From Dolichospermum compactum NIES-806 (GTDB lineage Bacteria; Cyanobacteriota; Cyanobacteriia; Cyanobacteriales; Nostocaceae): a stretch of 53,996 nucleotides of DNA. Location: NCBI RefSeq assembly GCF_002368115.1, contig NZ_AP018316.1, positions 3,619,496-3,673,491 on the forward strand. Reading direction: 5' to 3'. The notes under the pieces are model-generated. The model did no database searches. It saw only the letters and a program-made list of their open reading frames with translations, and was not told the origin of the DNA. Positions 20,610 through 29,999 of the stretch are shown here, in pieces (position 1 is the first letter of the stretch; each line of letters begins with the position of its first letter). The position numbers were made by a program, and so were the translations under genes.

Positions 20610-21983
20610 ATGTTTATCGGTTTTCTGAAACAAGCCATTAATTCGCTACAGCTACAGTCCCAAGGTCGCACTTCCTATCGGATTAACCAATGGTGCAAAT
20701 GGTTGTCTCCTGGATTAGCTGTGAAACGCTGGTTACTTATCAGTATTGCGGGTGTTTTCTTAGCCAGTTTGGGGTTAGCTATTTGGGTAAAATTAACCCC
20801 GATTTTTTGGATACTGGAATTGCTGAAAGGTCTTTTTGGTTTCCTGGCTGACATTTTACCCAACTATATCAGCGGTCCTGTACTCCTGTTATCTGGTCTG
20901 CTGTTGGTGCTGTGGGGACAATCCCGCACTGTTGGTTCAATTACGGAAGTTCTCAGACCTATTGGTGATGAAGAGGAGTTGATAGATGTCCTATTGGCAC
21001 ATCGTCGTTTATACCGGGGTCCGAAAATTGTGGTTATTGGTGGTGGGACTGGACTTTCAACTTTACTCAGAGGCTTAAAAACTTATAGTGCTAATATTAC
21101 TGCTATTGTCACGGTAGCAGATGATGGCGGTTCTTCTGGGAGACTGCGCGAAGAATTTGGCGTTTTACCACCGGGTGATATCCGCAATTGTTTGGCGGCG
21201 TTAGCAGATGAAGAAAAATTACTGACGGAATTATTTCAATATCGCTTTCGGGCGGGAGATGGTTTAACAGGTCACAGTTTTGGTAATTTGTTTTTAACTG
21301 CCATGACTGATATTACTGGGGATTTGGTGGAAGCGATCGCTGCCAGTTCTAAAGTATTGGCGGTGAGAGGACAAGTTTTACCTGCTACCCTTAGCGATGT
21401 CCGTCTCTGGGCAGAATTGACAGATGGTCGTCGCATTGAGGGTGAGTCCAATATTCCTAAAGCTGCGGGGAAAATTGTCAAAATTGGCTGTATTCCTGAA
21501 AATCCACCGGCAGTTCCTGCGGCAATTAAAGCCATTAAAGAAGCTGATTACATTATTATTGGTCCGGGTAGTCTTTACACTAGCTTAATTCCTAATTTGT
21601 TAGTTCAAGAAATTGCTGATGCGATCGCCGCTACCAATGCACCTCGTATCTATATCTGCAACATTATGACCCAGCCAGGAGAAACTGATGGATATAGTGT
21701 TGCTGAACATATTCAAGCAATAGATGACGCTTGTGGCAATAGAAGGTTATTCGATGCCGTATTAGTTCATAAAAAAATGCCATCAGCCCAAGCACTTATC
21801 CGTTATGCCCAACAAAACGCCCATCCAGTTTTTTTAGACCGAGAATCTGTCACCCAATTAGGACGGCGAATAGTTCCTGCTAATATTCTCTTTGAAGATG
21901 AAAATGGTGCTGTTCGCCATGACCCGCAGAGATTAGCCAAAGTTTTATTAAAATGGTACAGTGGAGCGCATCAGATGAAATAA
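20610..21983 (+). CDS. YvcK/CofD-like gluconeogenesis factor with N-terminal membrane region
   Basis: 457 residues from the ATG at 20610. Hydrophobic helices at ~41-60, 66-79 and 87-103 are followed by the YvcK fold: KIVVIGGGTGLSTLLRGL (nucleotide-sugar binding), VADDGGSSGRLR, GHSFGNLF and NIMTQPGETDGYS. In Firmicutes YvcK binds UDP-sugars and controls carbon flow and cell-wall synthesis; the membrane-anchored form is common in cyanobacteria. It is divergent from ruvC. Enzymatic activity is not established for the family. Confidence 0.88.
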   Translation: MFIGFLKQAINSLQLQSQGRTSYRINQWCKWLSPGLAVKRWLLISIAGVFLASLGLAIWVKLTPIFWILELLKGLFGFLADILPNYISGPVLLLSGLLLVLWGQSRTVGSITEVLRPIGDEEELIDVLLAHRRLYRGPKIVVIGGGTGLSTLLRGLKTYSANITAIVTVADDGGSSGRLREEFGVLPPGDIRNCLAALADEEKLLTELFQYRFRAGDGLTGHSFGNLFLTAMTDITGDLVEAIAASSKVLAVRGQVLPATLSDVRLWAELTDGRRIEGESNIPKAAGKIVKIGCIPENPPAVPAAIKAIKEADYIIIGPGSLYTSLIPNLLVQEIADAIAATNAPRIYICNIMTQPGETDGYSVAEHIQAIDDACGNRRLFDAVLVHKKMPSAQALIRYAQQNAHPVFLDRESVTQLGRRIVPANILFEDENGAVRHDPQRLAKVLLKWYSGAHQMK

Positions 21984-22022
21984 AGGCAGAGGGTCAGGGG
22001 TCAGGGGCTGACATCCCGTTAG

Positions 22023-22916
22023 CTATCCGACAAATTGATTAATTCGTTGCCAAACACTTTCTAATAAATCAGAATTACCCATATTAACATATTCAAGATT
22101 AGGAGATTGTCTAAACCAAGTGCGTTGACGTTTAGCGAATTGTCTGGTATGTAAAACAATTAATTCTTTTGCTTCTTCTAAAGAAAGTTCACCAGCTAAA
22201 TATTGCTTAATTTCTTGATATCCCAAAGTATTTAATAAAGATAAATCACTACCATATTTTTGACAAAGATATTCAACTTCACCAACTAAGCCATCTGCTA
22301 TCATTTGCTCAGTTCGTTTGCGAATTCTCACATCTAAATGTTCTGCATCGGAATCTAAGCAAATTTGCAAAATTGGATAATCTGGTGGGTTTTCTCCTTG
22401 CTGTTCAGAAATCGGTATACCAGTTGTATAATAAACTTCCAAAGCTCTTAAAGTTCGCACCAAATCGTTAGCATGAATTTTTCGGGCAGCAATGGGATCA
22501 ACTTGTTGTAGTATCTGGTAAAGTTGAACTTGTCCTAAAGATTCTAATTGCGATCGCAATTCTGGTTGTGGTGCAACTCTAGGAATCTTCATTCCTTGCA
22601 CAATGGAACGAATATATAAACCAGTTCCACCAACTAACAACAGTGCTTCAACCCCCAATCTAGCAATTAAAGCTTGTGCTTGTTCCTGATAATCTGCTAA
22701 TGTCATTATTTCAGTTGGTTTGCAGATGTCTATTAAATAATGGGGAACTGATTTTTGTTCAACCACATTTGGTTTAGCCGTCCCAATATCAAACTCACGA
22801 TATACTTGACGAGAATCCGCACTCAGAATTACAGAATTTAACCTTTGTGCTAAACTCAAAGCCAAACCAGATTTACCCGTCGCTGTCGCTCCACAAATTA
22901 CAATTAATTTAGTCAT
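22023..22916 (-). CDS. miaA: tRNA dimethylallyltransferase
   Basis: 297 residues. Walker A GATATGKS (9-16), ILSADSRQVYREFDIGTAKP (the substrate-binding block) and LLVGGTGLYIRSIVQG are diagnostic of MiaA. The C-terminal HTRQFAKRQRTWFRQ block binds tRNA. It transfers a dimethylallyl group to A37 of tRNAs reading UNN codons. It converges on the YvcK-like gene with a 39-base gap. Confidence 0.95.
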   Translation of the reverse strand: MTKLIVICGATATGKSGLALSLAQRLNSVILSADSRQVYREFDIGTAKPNVVEQKSVPHYLIDICKPTEIMTLADYQEQAQALIARLGVEALLLVGGTGLYIRSIVQGMKIPRVAPQPELRSQLESLGQVQLYQILQQVDPIAARKIHANDLVRTLRALEVYYTTGIPISEQQGENPPDYPILQICLDSDAEHLDVRIRKRTEQMIADGLVGEVEYLCQKYGSDLSLLNTLGYQEIKQYLAGELSLEEAKELIVLHTRQFAKRQRTWFRQSPNLEYVNMGNSDLLESVWQRINQFVG

Positions 22917-23009
22917 TAGTCAGTTGTTCGTTGTCAGTTATCAGTGGGAAGAAGAACAAAAAATAGGGAATTTCCCCTATCAATTTCTAAAAAGCTTATT
23001 GCATATTAC

Positions 23010-23036
23010 TTTTGACTTCCACCCTGCGGTGTAGGG
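23010..23036 (-). repeat. Solo end of the CTAGYACCGC MITE-like family
   Basis: TTTTGACTTCCACCCTGCGG, then TGTAGGG, is the complement, with a few changes, of the end found at 46941 (CTAGCACCGCAGGGCGGAAG). No second end was found, so this is a relic. It lies ~65 bases upstream of the gyrB -10 element. Confidence 0.55.
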
Positions 23037-23095
23037 TTACAACCCCTCTATAAATTTTCCATCAAATTGCGCTACAGACGGCAGGAAGGCTTTTG

Positions 23096-23104
23096 TGTTA
23101 TAAT
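23096..23104 (+). promoter_or_regulatory. gyrB promoter (extended -10)
   Basis: TGTTATAAT gives a perfect TATAAT (23099-23104) with a TG-like extension 65 bases before the gyrB ATG. No good -35 hexamer stands at 17 bases. A CGCCTTTTGGCG hairpin lies in the leader. gyrB promoters are often supercoiling-sensitive; that is not shown here. Confidence 0.6.
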
Positions 23105-23168
23105 GCTGGGGTGATTTGACTTTTTTCGCCTTTTGGCGATATTAACCCCAAGCATCAGGAGAATTTTC

Positions 23169-25106
23169 ATGACGAGCAGTTACAGCGCCGATCAGATTCA
23201 AGTTCTGGAAGGTCTGGAAGCCGTCCGCAAACGACCAGGGATGTACATTGGTACTACAGGTCCGCGAGGACTCCACCATTTAGTTTACGAGGTAGTGGAC
23301 AACTCTGTTGATGAAGCTTTGGCGGGTCACTGTACCCATGTTGAGGTGGATATTAATGCAGATGGTTCTGTTACCGTAACAGATGATGGTCGGGGTATTC
23401 CTACGGATATTCACCCAAAAACCGGGAAATCAGCGTTAGAAACAGTGTTAACTGTTCTTCATGCTGGTGGTAAGTTTGGTGGTGGTGGCTACAAAGTCTC
23501 CGGTGGTTTACACGGTGTTGGTATTTCTGTTGTTAACGCCCTCTCTGAGTTTGTAGAAGTTACGGTTTGGCGCGATCACAAGGTACATACCCAGCGATAT
23601 GAACGGAGTTTCCCCGTTACGGAATTGGTAGCAAAGCCCTATAAAGAAGATAGAACTGGTACTTCTATTACCTTCAAGCCAGATACACAAATTTTTACCA
23701 CCAGCATAGAATTCGATTACATTACTTTATCAGGAAGATTGCGCGAGTTAGCGTATTTAAATGCAGGTGTCAGGATTACTTTTACTGATCATCGTTTAGA
23801 AATCCTTAAAAGCGACACACCAAGAATCGAAACTTACGAGTACAAGGGTGGTATTAAGGAATATATCGCCTACATGAACCGTGAGAAGCAACCTCTCCAC
23901 GAAGAAATTATCTATGTCCAAGGGGAACGTAATAATGTCCAGGTAGAAGTTTCTTTGCAGTGGTGTACTGATGCTTATACAGATAATGTTCTCGGTTTTG
24001 CTAATAATATTCGGACTATTGATGGTGGTACGCACTTAGAAGGTTTAAAAGCAGTTTTAACTCGAACATTAAATGCAACTGCCCGCAAACGCAATAAAAT
24101 TAAAGAGAATGAATCTAACCTCAGTGGTGAACACGTCCGCGAAGGTTTAACTGCTGTAATTTCCGTGAAAGTCCCAGATCCTGAATTTGAGGGACAAACT
24201 AAAACTAAACTGGGAAATACAGAAGTTCGCGGGATTGTTGATTCTTTTGTCGGTGAGGTTCTAACTGAGTATCTGGACTTTCATCCCGCGATCGCTGATG
24301 CTATTTTAGATAAAGCTATTCAAGCATTTAAAGCTGCTGAAGCTGCTCGACACGCACGGGAATTAGTCCGTCGCAAATCAGTATTAGAATCTTCGCCTTT
24401 ACCTGGTAAATTAGCAGATTGTAGTTCTCGTGATCCTGCTGAGTCTGAAATATACATCGTGGAAGGGGATTCCGCGGGTGGAAGCGCAAAGCAAGGACGC
24501 GATCGCCGCACCCAAGCAATTCTGCCGCTGCGTGGTAAAATTCTCAACATCGAAAAAACCGACGATGCCAAAATCTATAAAAATAACGAAATTCAAGCCT
24601 TAATTACAGCACTCGGTTTAGGTGTTAAAGGCGAAGAATTCAACCCCTCGCAATTACGATATCATCACGTAGTGTTAATGACCGATGCTGACGTAGATGG
24701 AGCCCACATCCGCACGTTGTTGTTAACTTTCTTCTATCGTTATCAACGGGCATTAATTGAACAAGGTTTCATCTATATCGCTTGTCCTCCCTTGTACAAA
24801 GTAGAACGGGGAAAAAATTATCAGTATTGTTATAGCGAACGGGAATTGCAACAACATCTAGGTACTCTTCCCAGCAATGCTAACTATACCATTCAACGTT
24901 TTAAAGGTCTGGGAGAAATGATGCCGGAACAACTTTGGACAACCACCATGAATCCAGAAACCCGTACCCTCAAACGAGTGGAAATTGAAGATGCAGCCGA
25001 AGCTGACCGAATTTTTACCATTCTGATGGGCGATCGCGTCGCACCCCGCCGGGAATTCATTGAAACCTATGGTTCTAAACTGAATATGACAGATTTAGAT
25101 ATTTAA
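23169..25106 (+). CDS. gyrB: DNA gyrase subunit B
   Basis: 645 residues from the ATG at 23169, behind AGGAG; an in-frame ATG 36 bases upstream is less likely. GHKL ATPase motifs are VVDNSVDEALAGHC, DDGRGIPTDIHPKTGKSALE and GGLHGVG. The TOPRIM motifs are YIVEGDSAGGSAKQGRDRRT and MTDADVDGAHIRTLLLTFFY. The QRFKGLGEMMPEQLW end is intact. With GyrA (outside the window) it introduces negative supercoils. Length and the QLW motif fit GyrB rather than ParE. Confidence 0.96.
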   Translation: MTSSYSADQIQVLEGLEAVRKRPGMYIGTTGPRGLHHLVYEVVDNSVDEALAGHCTHVEVDINADGSVTVTDDGRGIPTDIHPKTGKSALETVLTVLHAGGKFGGGGYKVSGGLHGVGISVVNALSEFVEVTVWRDHKVHTQRYERSFPVTELVAKPYKEDRTGTSITFKPDTQIFTTSIEFDYITLSGRLRELAYLNAGVRITFTDHRLEILKSDTPRIETYEYKGGIKEYIAYMNREKQPLHEEIIYVQGERNNVQVEVSLQWCTDAYTDNVLGFANNIRTIDGGTHLEGLKAVLTRTLNATARKRNKIKENESNLSGEHVREGLTAVISVKVPDPEFEGQTKTKLGNTEVRGIVDSFVGEVLTEYLDFHPAIADAILDKAIQAFKAAEAARHARELVRRKSVLESSPLPGKLADCSSRDPAESEIYIVEGDSAGGSAKQGRDRRTQAILPLRGKILNIEKTDDAKIYKNNEIQALITALGLGVKGEEFNPSQLRYHHVVLMTDADVDGAHIRTLLLTFFYRYQRALIEQGFIYIACPPLYKVERGKNYQYCYSERELQQHLGTLPSNANYTIQRFKGLGEMMPEQLWTTTMNPETRTLKRVEIEDAAEADRIFTILMGDRVAPRREFIETYGSKLNMTDLDI

Positions 25107-26286
25107 GGTGATTGCTAATAGGTGATTGGTAATGGGTAATTAGTAATTACTCGGTTACCTCGCCTGTTCCCTGTTCCCATAAATTTTTCCCGAAAAATCA
25201 TAAATTTTCTCCACAAAGGGGGAAAGCATTTGCTATGCTTATAAAGCGCAACTAGATATTATCTACAAAGCAAAGCTTAGTAAGTATACACAAAACTTTT
25301 CATAACCAGATGACAGCCACCTTCTTGAAATCCGAAGTATTCATAATTACAATTGACATACGTTAATTTACCCAAATATATCTTTGGGCAACTTTAGCAG
25401 CAATATTATTTATCACCTGATTAAAATATCGTTGTATACCATAAGAACAGTTTGTCAAGTTGCACAGGGTAGAAATCTCAACTCTGCGCTAATGTGTGAA
25501 TAAGGCTAAATCGAGAGAAATCTTAATTCATCTCTTACCTCGCTAAAAATATGCCATAACTTTAACTCCCTAGTTCAAGTTCTTGGTATAGCATATACAG
25601 GAGTTAGTGCCTGGAAACAAACACCAATCACTAGCTAATAGTGAATATGTACAATTAGTTCCACCAGAACTAATATCTGTAAACAAACATCCGCCTTCGG
25701 ATTAAGTTCAAGCAGAACATAAATACTATTTGTTCAGTTAGGAACAATTTGTATAAGTTTTATAAAGCAGCAAGTGTGCCTACCTTTTAATTTAATGAGA
25801 ATGCCACTGACCAACCAAAAAGGTTTCGACAAGATTTAATGGTATTACCACCATTTTTAATGTCTTTTTGATAAAGGTGGCTTAATCTTAGTCAATAAGT
25901 TCATAAATAATGCACGAAAAGAGTGTAATTTTTGTGAAATAGGCTACAATTGGAACAGTATTTACAGTTAAATCTTCCAAATGTCATACATTGTATCCGC
26001 ACCAGGAAACTTTTTGAAAAAGATGGATCTAGGTTTATAGATTCGGTTAATCAAAAGTGATATGTAGGATGATCGGGTATGACAATTAAAAAAGCGGGCA
26101 ATTCGCTTTCAAAGTGATATTTGCCACTTTTACTAAACAATCCTGCATCAAACAGGAAAAAAAATCACCGAAAATATCTGAGGGTAACCAGCCAAAACCC
26201 AATTTTCGGTTCACAGATTACTTAAAACCAAAAGTAATCGCAATGTCTTCAGTAACTGATTCTGCAAGGAGCATGAGGAAAGCGGC
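25107..26286 (+). other. 1.18 kb gene-free region upstream of the sigma factor
   Basis: No credible frame on either strand. The left end has AT-rich low-complexity copies (GGTGATTGGTAATGGG type). Near 25838-25855 AATGGT/ACCATT forms a small hairpin followed by TTTTAATGTCTTTTT. The rest is AT-rich sequence without a recognisable RNA. Primary sigma genes of heterocystous cyanobacteria have long upstream regions with several promoters, so this is most likely regulatory DNA for sigA; a small RNA cannot be excluded. Confidence 0.5.
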
Positions 26287-27456
26287 ATGAACCAGGCTAA
26301 CAACGTACTCGATAATATTTATCAGCCTGACCTAGAAATGATAAATCCGCCTGAGATCGAATTACAAGCACTCTTAATAGAAGAGGACTTATTGCTGACT
26401 GATGACGGCGAAATTGATGATTTTTTAGAGCCTCAGTCTGATGAGGACGACGCAAAGTCTGGAAAAGCCGCTAAATCGCGTCGTCGGACACCAATTGCCA
26501 AGAAAAAGCACTATACAGAAGATTCAATTCGTCTGTACCTGCAAGAAATTGGACGGATTCGTTTGTTACGCGCAGACGAAGAAATTGAACTAGCGCGGAA
26601 AATCGCTGAGTTACTGGAATTAGAACGGGCGCGCGAAAGGCTTTGTGAACGCCTAGAACGCGATCCTAGAGACAGCGAATGGGCGGCAGAAGTATCATTA
26701 CCATTACCAACCTTTCGTTACCGTCTGCACGTTGGACGTAGAGCGAAAGACAAGATGGTACAGTCGAACTTGAGACTTGTAGTTTCCATTGCCAAAAAAT
26801 ACATGAATCGGGGCTTGTCCTTCCAAGACTTGATTCAAGAGGGTAGTTTGGGTTTGATTCGTGCGGCTGAAAAGTTTGATCACGAAAAAGGCTATAAGTT
26901 TTCTACCTACGCTACATGGTGGATACGTCAAGCAATTACAAGAGCGATCGCTGATCAGTCCCGCACTATCCGTTTACCGGTTCATCTCTACGAAACCATT
27001 TCGCGGATTAAGAAAACCACCAAACTCCTGTCTCAAGAAATGGGACGCAAACCCACAGAAGAAGAAATTGCGACTCGGATGGAAATGACCATCGAGAAAC
27101 TGCGGTTTATTGCCAAATCAGCCCAGTTGCCAATTTCCTTAGAAACACCTATCGGTAAAGAAGAAGATTCTCGTTTAGGCGATTTTATTGAATCTGATGG
27201 TGAAACTCCAGAAGATCAAGTTTCTAAGAACTTGCTGCGGGAAGACCTAGAAAAAGTCCTAGATAGTCTCAGTCCCCGTGAAAGAGACGTTCTCCGACTC
27301 CGCTATGGTTTGGATGATGGCCGCATGAAAACCCTAGAAGAAATCGGTCAGATTTTCAACGTTACCCGCGAACGCATTCGCCAAATCGAAGCTAAAGCAC
27401 TCCGTAAATTACGCCATCCCAATCGGAATAGTGTATTGAAAGAGTATATTCGTTAA
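26287..27456 (+). CDS. sigA: Primary RNA polymerase sigma factor SigA (RpoD)
   Basis: 389 residues. An acidic N-terminus (~1-70) is followed by region 1.2 (YTEDSIRLYLQEIGRIRLLR), region 2 (FQDLIQEGSLGLIRAAEKFD and YATWWIRQAITRAI), region 3 (LYETISRIKKTTKLLSQEMG) and region 4 (LSPRERDVLRLRYGL and VTRERIRQIEAKALRKLR). Length and the DDGRMKTLEEIG block fit group 1 rather than the shorter group 2 factors. It directs housekeeping transcription, including the consensus-like rrn promoter in this window. The upstream gap is unusually long. Confidence 0.93.
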   Translation: MNQANNVLDNIYQPDLEMINPPEIELQALLIEEDLLLTDDGEIDDFLEPQSDEDDAKSGKAAKSRRRTPIAKKKHYTEDSIRLYLQEIGRIRLLRADEEIELARKIAELLELERARERLCERLERDPRDSEWAAEVSLPLPTFRYRLHVGRRAKDKMVQSNLRLVVSIAKKYMNRGLSFQDLIQEGSLGLIRAAEKFDHEKGYKFSTYATWWIRQAITRAIADQSRTIRLPVHLYETISRIKKTTKLLSQEMGRKPTEEEIATRMEMTIEKLRFIAKSAQLPISLETPIGKEEDSRLGDFIESDGETPEDQVSKNLLREDLEKVLDSLSPRERDVLRLRYGLDDGRMKTLEEIGQIFNVTRERIRQIEAKALRKLRHPNRNSVLKEYIR

Positions 27457-27460
27457 TTGT

Positions 27461-27502
27461 TAGGGGTGGGTTTAAGTCATTAATCTCTTAAACCTGCCCC
27501 TA
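27461..27502. terminator. Bidirectional terminator between sigA and a small gene
   Basis: TAGGGGTGGGTTTAAG pairs with CTTAAACCTGCCCCTA (14 of 16 positions) around a 10-base loop. It fills the gap between convergent genes. Flanking T-runs are weak, so efficiency is uncertain. Confidence 0.55.
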
Positions 27503-27509
27503 TCATTAA

Positions 27510-27743
27510 TTACATCTTGCCTTTCTGCATCACTTCTTGGAGATGATGACGAATCTCGTGCGCCTGTTCAATTTCCGATTGCCGTAATTTTTGAAAAAGT
27601 TCTACACAGGGTTGAGAATTAGCTTCCTTGGCATCTTTGATATAATTTTCATAAGCTTGAACTGCTACGGCTTTAGTATGCAGCACACTAATAAAATCAA
27701 ACTCTAAGTTAGTAATGGGTTCTTGAGTTTTAGTTTTAGTCAT
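27510..27743 (-). CDS. Small helical protein, conserved in cyanobacteria, function unknown
   Basis: 77 residues, predicted all-helical: FDFISVLHTKAVAVQAYENY, then CVELFQKLRQSEIEQAHEIR. The E-x-x-H pairs and spacing recall ferritin-like helices, but the protein has only about two helices, so a metal site would need a dimer. No signal peptide. Convergent with sigA. Resemblance to small cyanobacterial hypothetical proteins is from memory. Confidence 0.65.
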   Translation of the reverse strand: MTKTKTQEPITNLEFDFISVLHTKAVAVQAYENYIKDAKEANSQPCVELFQKLRQSEIEQAHEIRHHLQEVMQKGKM

Positions 27744-27835
27744 TTTTCGCCTCTGTTAGTTGTTTAACTAATTTCTACTTATTTCTCTAGAGTTATTCAT
27801 CTGTCCAAAAGCTGAGAAAATACCATGTTCTGAGT

Positions 27836-27860
27836 AGAGACGCTTCGCTGAAACGTCTCT
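27836..27860. repeat. AGAGACG hairpin at the end of a TPR gene
   Basis: AGAGACG and CGTCTCT form a 7-bp stem around CTTCGCTGAAA, followed on the plus strand by AATTTTT. It overlaps the stop codon of the TPR gene. This is a dispersed hairpin type common in Nostocales, from memory. Confidence 0.5.
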
Positions 27861-28773
27861 AATTTTTGGATTTTTGTGCTTGTTGTAATAACTGCTGGGA
27901 ATTTTTCACCCACTGTAAATTACCTTGAATATTATATAAATCTTTAGCATATTGGAAGACTTGCACAGCTTCCTTGTACTGTTTTAACTGCATGAAAACT
28001 AATCCTGCACCATAATAGGCATTAGCGTAATTAGGATTAGCTGCGGCCGATTTTCTGAAAGCTGCTAAACCTTCATTTAATTTTCCTTGATTAAACAAAA
28101 TTGAACCCAGATCATAGTGTGCTTCTGCATATTTAGGATTGATTATAATTGCTTGTTTAAAAGCTGCCTTGGCTTGTTCAAATTTTCCTTTTTGTAAATA
28201 ACATACACCTAAATGATAGGCAGGTTCGGGCGCATTTTGACTCATTGTTCTGGCTTTTTCAAAAGAAGCGATCGCACTTGACCAATTTTTCTCCTGTTTC
28301 TTAACTAACCCCATGTTATAATGGGCAAAACCCAGATTTGGATTTAACTTCAAAGCCTGATTTAAATAGTCTTTCGCCAATTCTAAATTATTTCCTTCTA
28401 ATAGCGCCCCACCTAAATTTGCAAAAGCTAATGCAAATTGAGGTTCAGCTTGAGTAGCTTGATAAAAAGCATCTGCCGCAGGTTGTAACTTTCCTGATTG
28501 TCGTAGTGCTAAACCTAAGTTATAGTGCGCTGCTGCTAATTTAGGATCTAGTTTAATAGCTTCACGAAAAGCTGTAATTGCATCTTCTATTTTTCCCGAC
28601 TGAATCGCTTGTAATCCTTGATTTAAAGCCTCTGTAGCTGCTTTGCTATTGGTGTTTTGTGCCAGTATTAGAGTAGGGTAAGAACTGGAAAATACGGGTT
28701 GAATATTAACACTTAATAATAAAAAATTGATTATCCCAAAAATAGGATATTTAATTAATAATGGTAATTTCAT
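27859..28773 (-). CDS. Exported TPR repeat protein
   Basis: 304 residues. An N-terminal hydrophobic signal (~8-32, ending near FSSSYP or LILAQ) is followed by about seven TPR units from residue ~45, such as AIKLDPKLAAAHYNLGLALR and AIIINPKYAEAHYDLGSILF. The protein is essentially all TPR and would be a periplasmic or lumenal binding scaffold. Its partner is unknown. The stop codon overlaps a hairpin at 27836-27860. Confidence 0.8.
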   Translation of the reverse strand: MKLPLLIKYPIFGIINFLLLSVNIQPVFSSSYPTLILAQNTNSKAATEALNQGLQAIQSGKIEDAITAFREAIKLDPKLAAAHYNLGLALRQSGKLQPAADAFYQATQAEPQFALAFANLGGALLEGNNLELAKDYLNQALKLNPNLGFAHYNMGLVKKQEKNWSSAIASFEKARTMSQNAPEPAYHLGVCYLQKGKFEQAKAAFKQAIIINPKYAEAHYDLGSILFNQGKLNEGLAAFRKSAAANPNYANAYYGAGLVFMQLKQYKEAVQVFQYAKDLYNIQGNLQWVKNSQQLLQQAQKSKN

Positions 28774-28874
28774 AGATTTATTTTGCGTAAAGGCACAAAG
28801 TAGCAGGAGTAAAGACGCAAAGGAAGATAAGGAAAAATCAATGTTGTTCTGGTAAATAGTCTTGATTTAAATTT

Positions 28875-29312
28875 CTATTCAATCAATTTTTCCAAGAGTT
28901 TTTCTAGGAAAGACTCTGCTTCCTTTAATAAAAAGCGATGTAGTAGACGAAAGTCTTTTTCTTGAATCGGTGTATGGTTTAAACCAAGCCATGTCAATTT
29001 ATCTGATACCTCTTTCCACGACTTTCTGATATCTGATTCTTTTCCATGTTCTACATCATGATGTAGCCACTTATTTCTTAAATGCTTAATGCACCAAATA
29101 AAATCACAATCTGAACCTTCCAGTACACCACCATGTTCAGTTAAAAAGCGTAATTTATCTTTTTCTGCTCCTTCGTAAAAAATAAAGTTGAGATAATCTA
29201 CAAAGTGTTTAAAACTTTGCTTATCTTGAGGTATCATCCAAGGTAAATCTGTATATGCTTCTAAAATTTTATTTGTTGGTTTAAAGATATTTTTCTTCTC
29301 TTTAGTTTGCAT
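28875..29312 (-). CDS. Unrecognised protein with a HEPN-like Rx4H motif
   Basis: 145 residues, mostly helical, no membrane segment. HLRNKWLHHD holds Arg79-x4-His84, the spacing of the RNA-cleaving motif of HEPN domains, and helices lie on both sides as in that fold. Overall similarity to a named family was not recognised, and no nucleotidyltransferase (MNT) partner is adjacent, so a HEPN call is a hypothesis. It sits beside decayed genes, in an accessory patch. Confidence 0.5.
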   Translation of the reverse strand: MQTKEKKNIFKPTNKILEAYTDLPWMIPQDKQSFKHFVDYLNFIFYEGAEKDKLRFLTEHGGVLEGSDCDFIWCIKHLRNKWLHHDVEHGKESDIRKSWKEVSDKLTWLGLNHTPIQEKDFRLLHRFLLKEAESFLEKLLEKLIE

Positions 29313-29360
29313 TACTTCATTCTCATAACTTTATAGATATCTCCAGAAATCAAGAGTGCA

Positions 29361-29781
29361 TCAATTGAAGGCAATGGTTAAATCAAAATCCCGTGAATTT
29401 AGTTGTCTCGCTCCTGAACCGTTAAAAATATAGCCATTAAGAGTAATTTGAGTTAAGTTTATCGCTTGTGAACCAACAATCACAGGAATATTAACCTTCC
29501 AAGGTCCTTGGTTGTGCAAGTTGCGCTGAACAGCAAATAGGTTTTGGGTTGCTGTAGTATCAAACAAATTAAAATCGGCTGTCAAATTGCCAGGATCACT
29601 AACGCCATTCATTGGTTGTCCAATTCAAATTTGAGGCAGTCGCTCCAGAAACAGTACGTCCGTTAAAATTAGTCGATAATATATTAATTGCGGATGCAGC
29701 TTCAGGGACAGATACGATTGTGAAGGGAGTTAGTAAGGCTAAACCTAATCAAGTTAATGCCGATGTGCGATGAATTTTCAT
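29361..29781 (-). pseudogene. Broken secreted protein (nonsense codon plus 4-bp duplication)
   Basis: The ATG at 29781 starts MKIHRTSALT, then TGA, then LGLALLTPFTIVSVPEAASA, a clear signal peptide interrupted at codon 11. The frame continues INILSTNFNGRTVSG to NLNWTTN, where AATGAATG (near 29609-29616) shifts it; removing one AATG restores WTTNGVSDPGNLTADF and the remaining ~75 residues. The mature part resembles Asn/Gly-rich exported cyanobacterial proteins that usually end in a PEP-CTERM anchor, which is absent here. Function unknown and probably lost. Confidence 0.75.
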
Positions 29782-29876
29782 ACAAATGTTTTTTGATTTT
29801 TGTAAGTGTTGTATCTTCGTGATGATAACATTTAGCGATTCTGGAAATCAATAGAAAACTAGCACTTCTTATCATT

Positions 29877-29967
29877 AGGACTTACGTAAGATGTGGCTGA
29901 ACACCTTATTCTTGCGTAGGGGTAATTCATGAATTACCCCAAATTCGGTTCTTTTTGCGTAAGTCCT
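29877..29967. mobile_element. MITE-like element with AGGACTTACG ends
   Basis: AGGACTTACG (29877-29886) and CGTAAGTCCT (29958-29967) are perfect 10-bp terminal inverted repeats. Inside, 29919-29940 is a perfect 22-base palindrome built on GGGGTAATTCA. There is no transposase. A lone end (AGGACTTACG) also occurs near 31160. No clear target duplication was seen. Confidence 0.65.
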
Positions 29968-29999
29968 GATCATGAAAATTCTTGCCTGAAAGTTATCGT

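Noticed and set aside
20462..20671. N-terminal extension of ruvC
   Set aside because: The added residues come from low-complexity intergenic repeats (CCCCTGC/ACTCCTGA) and the RuvC family starts at MKKRILGIDPG.
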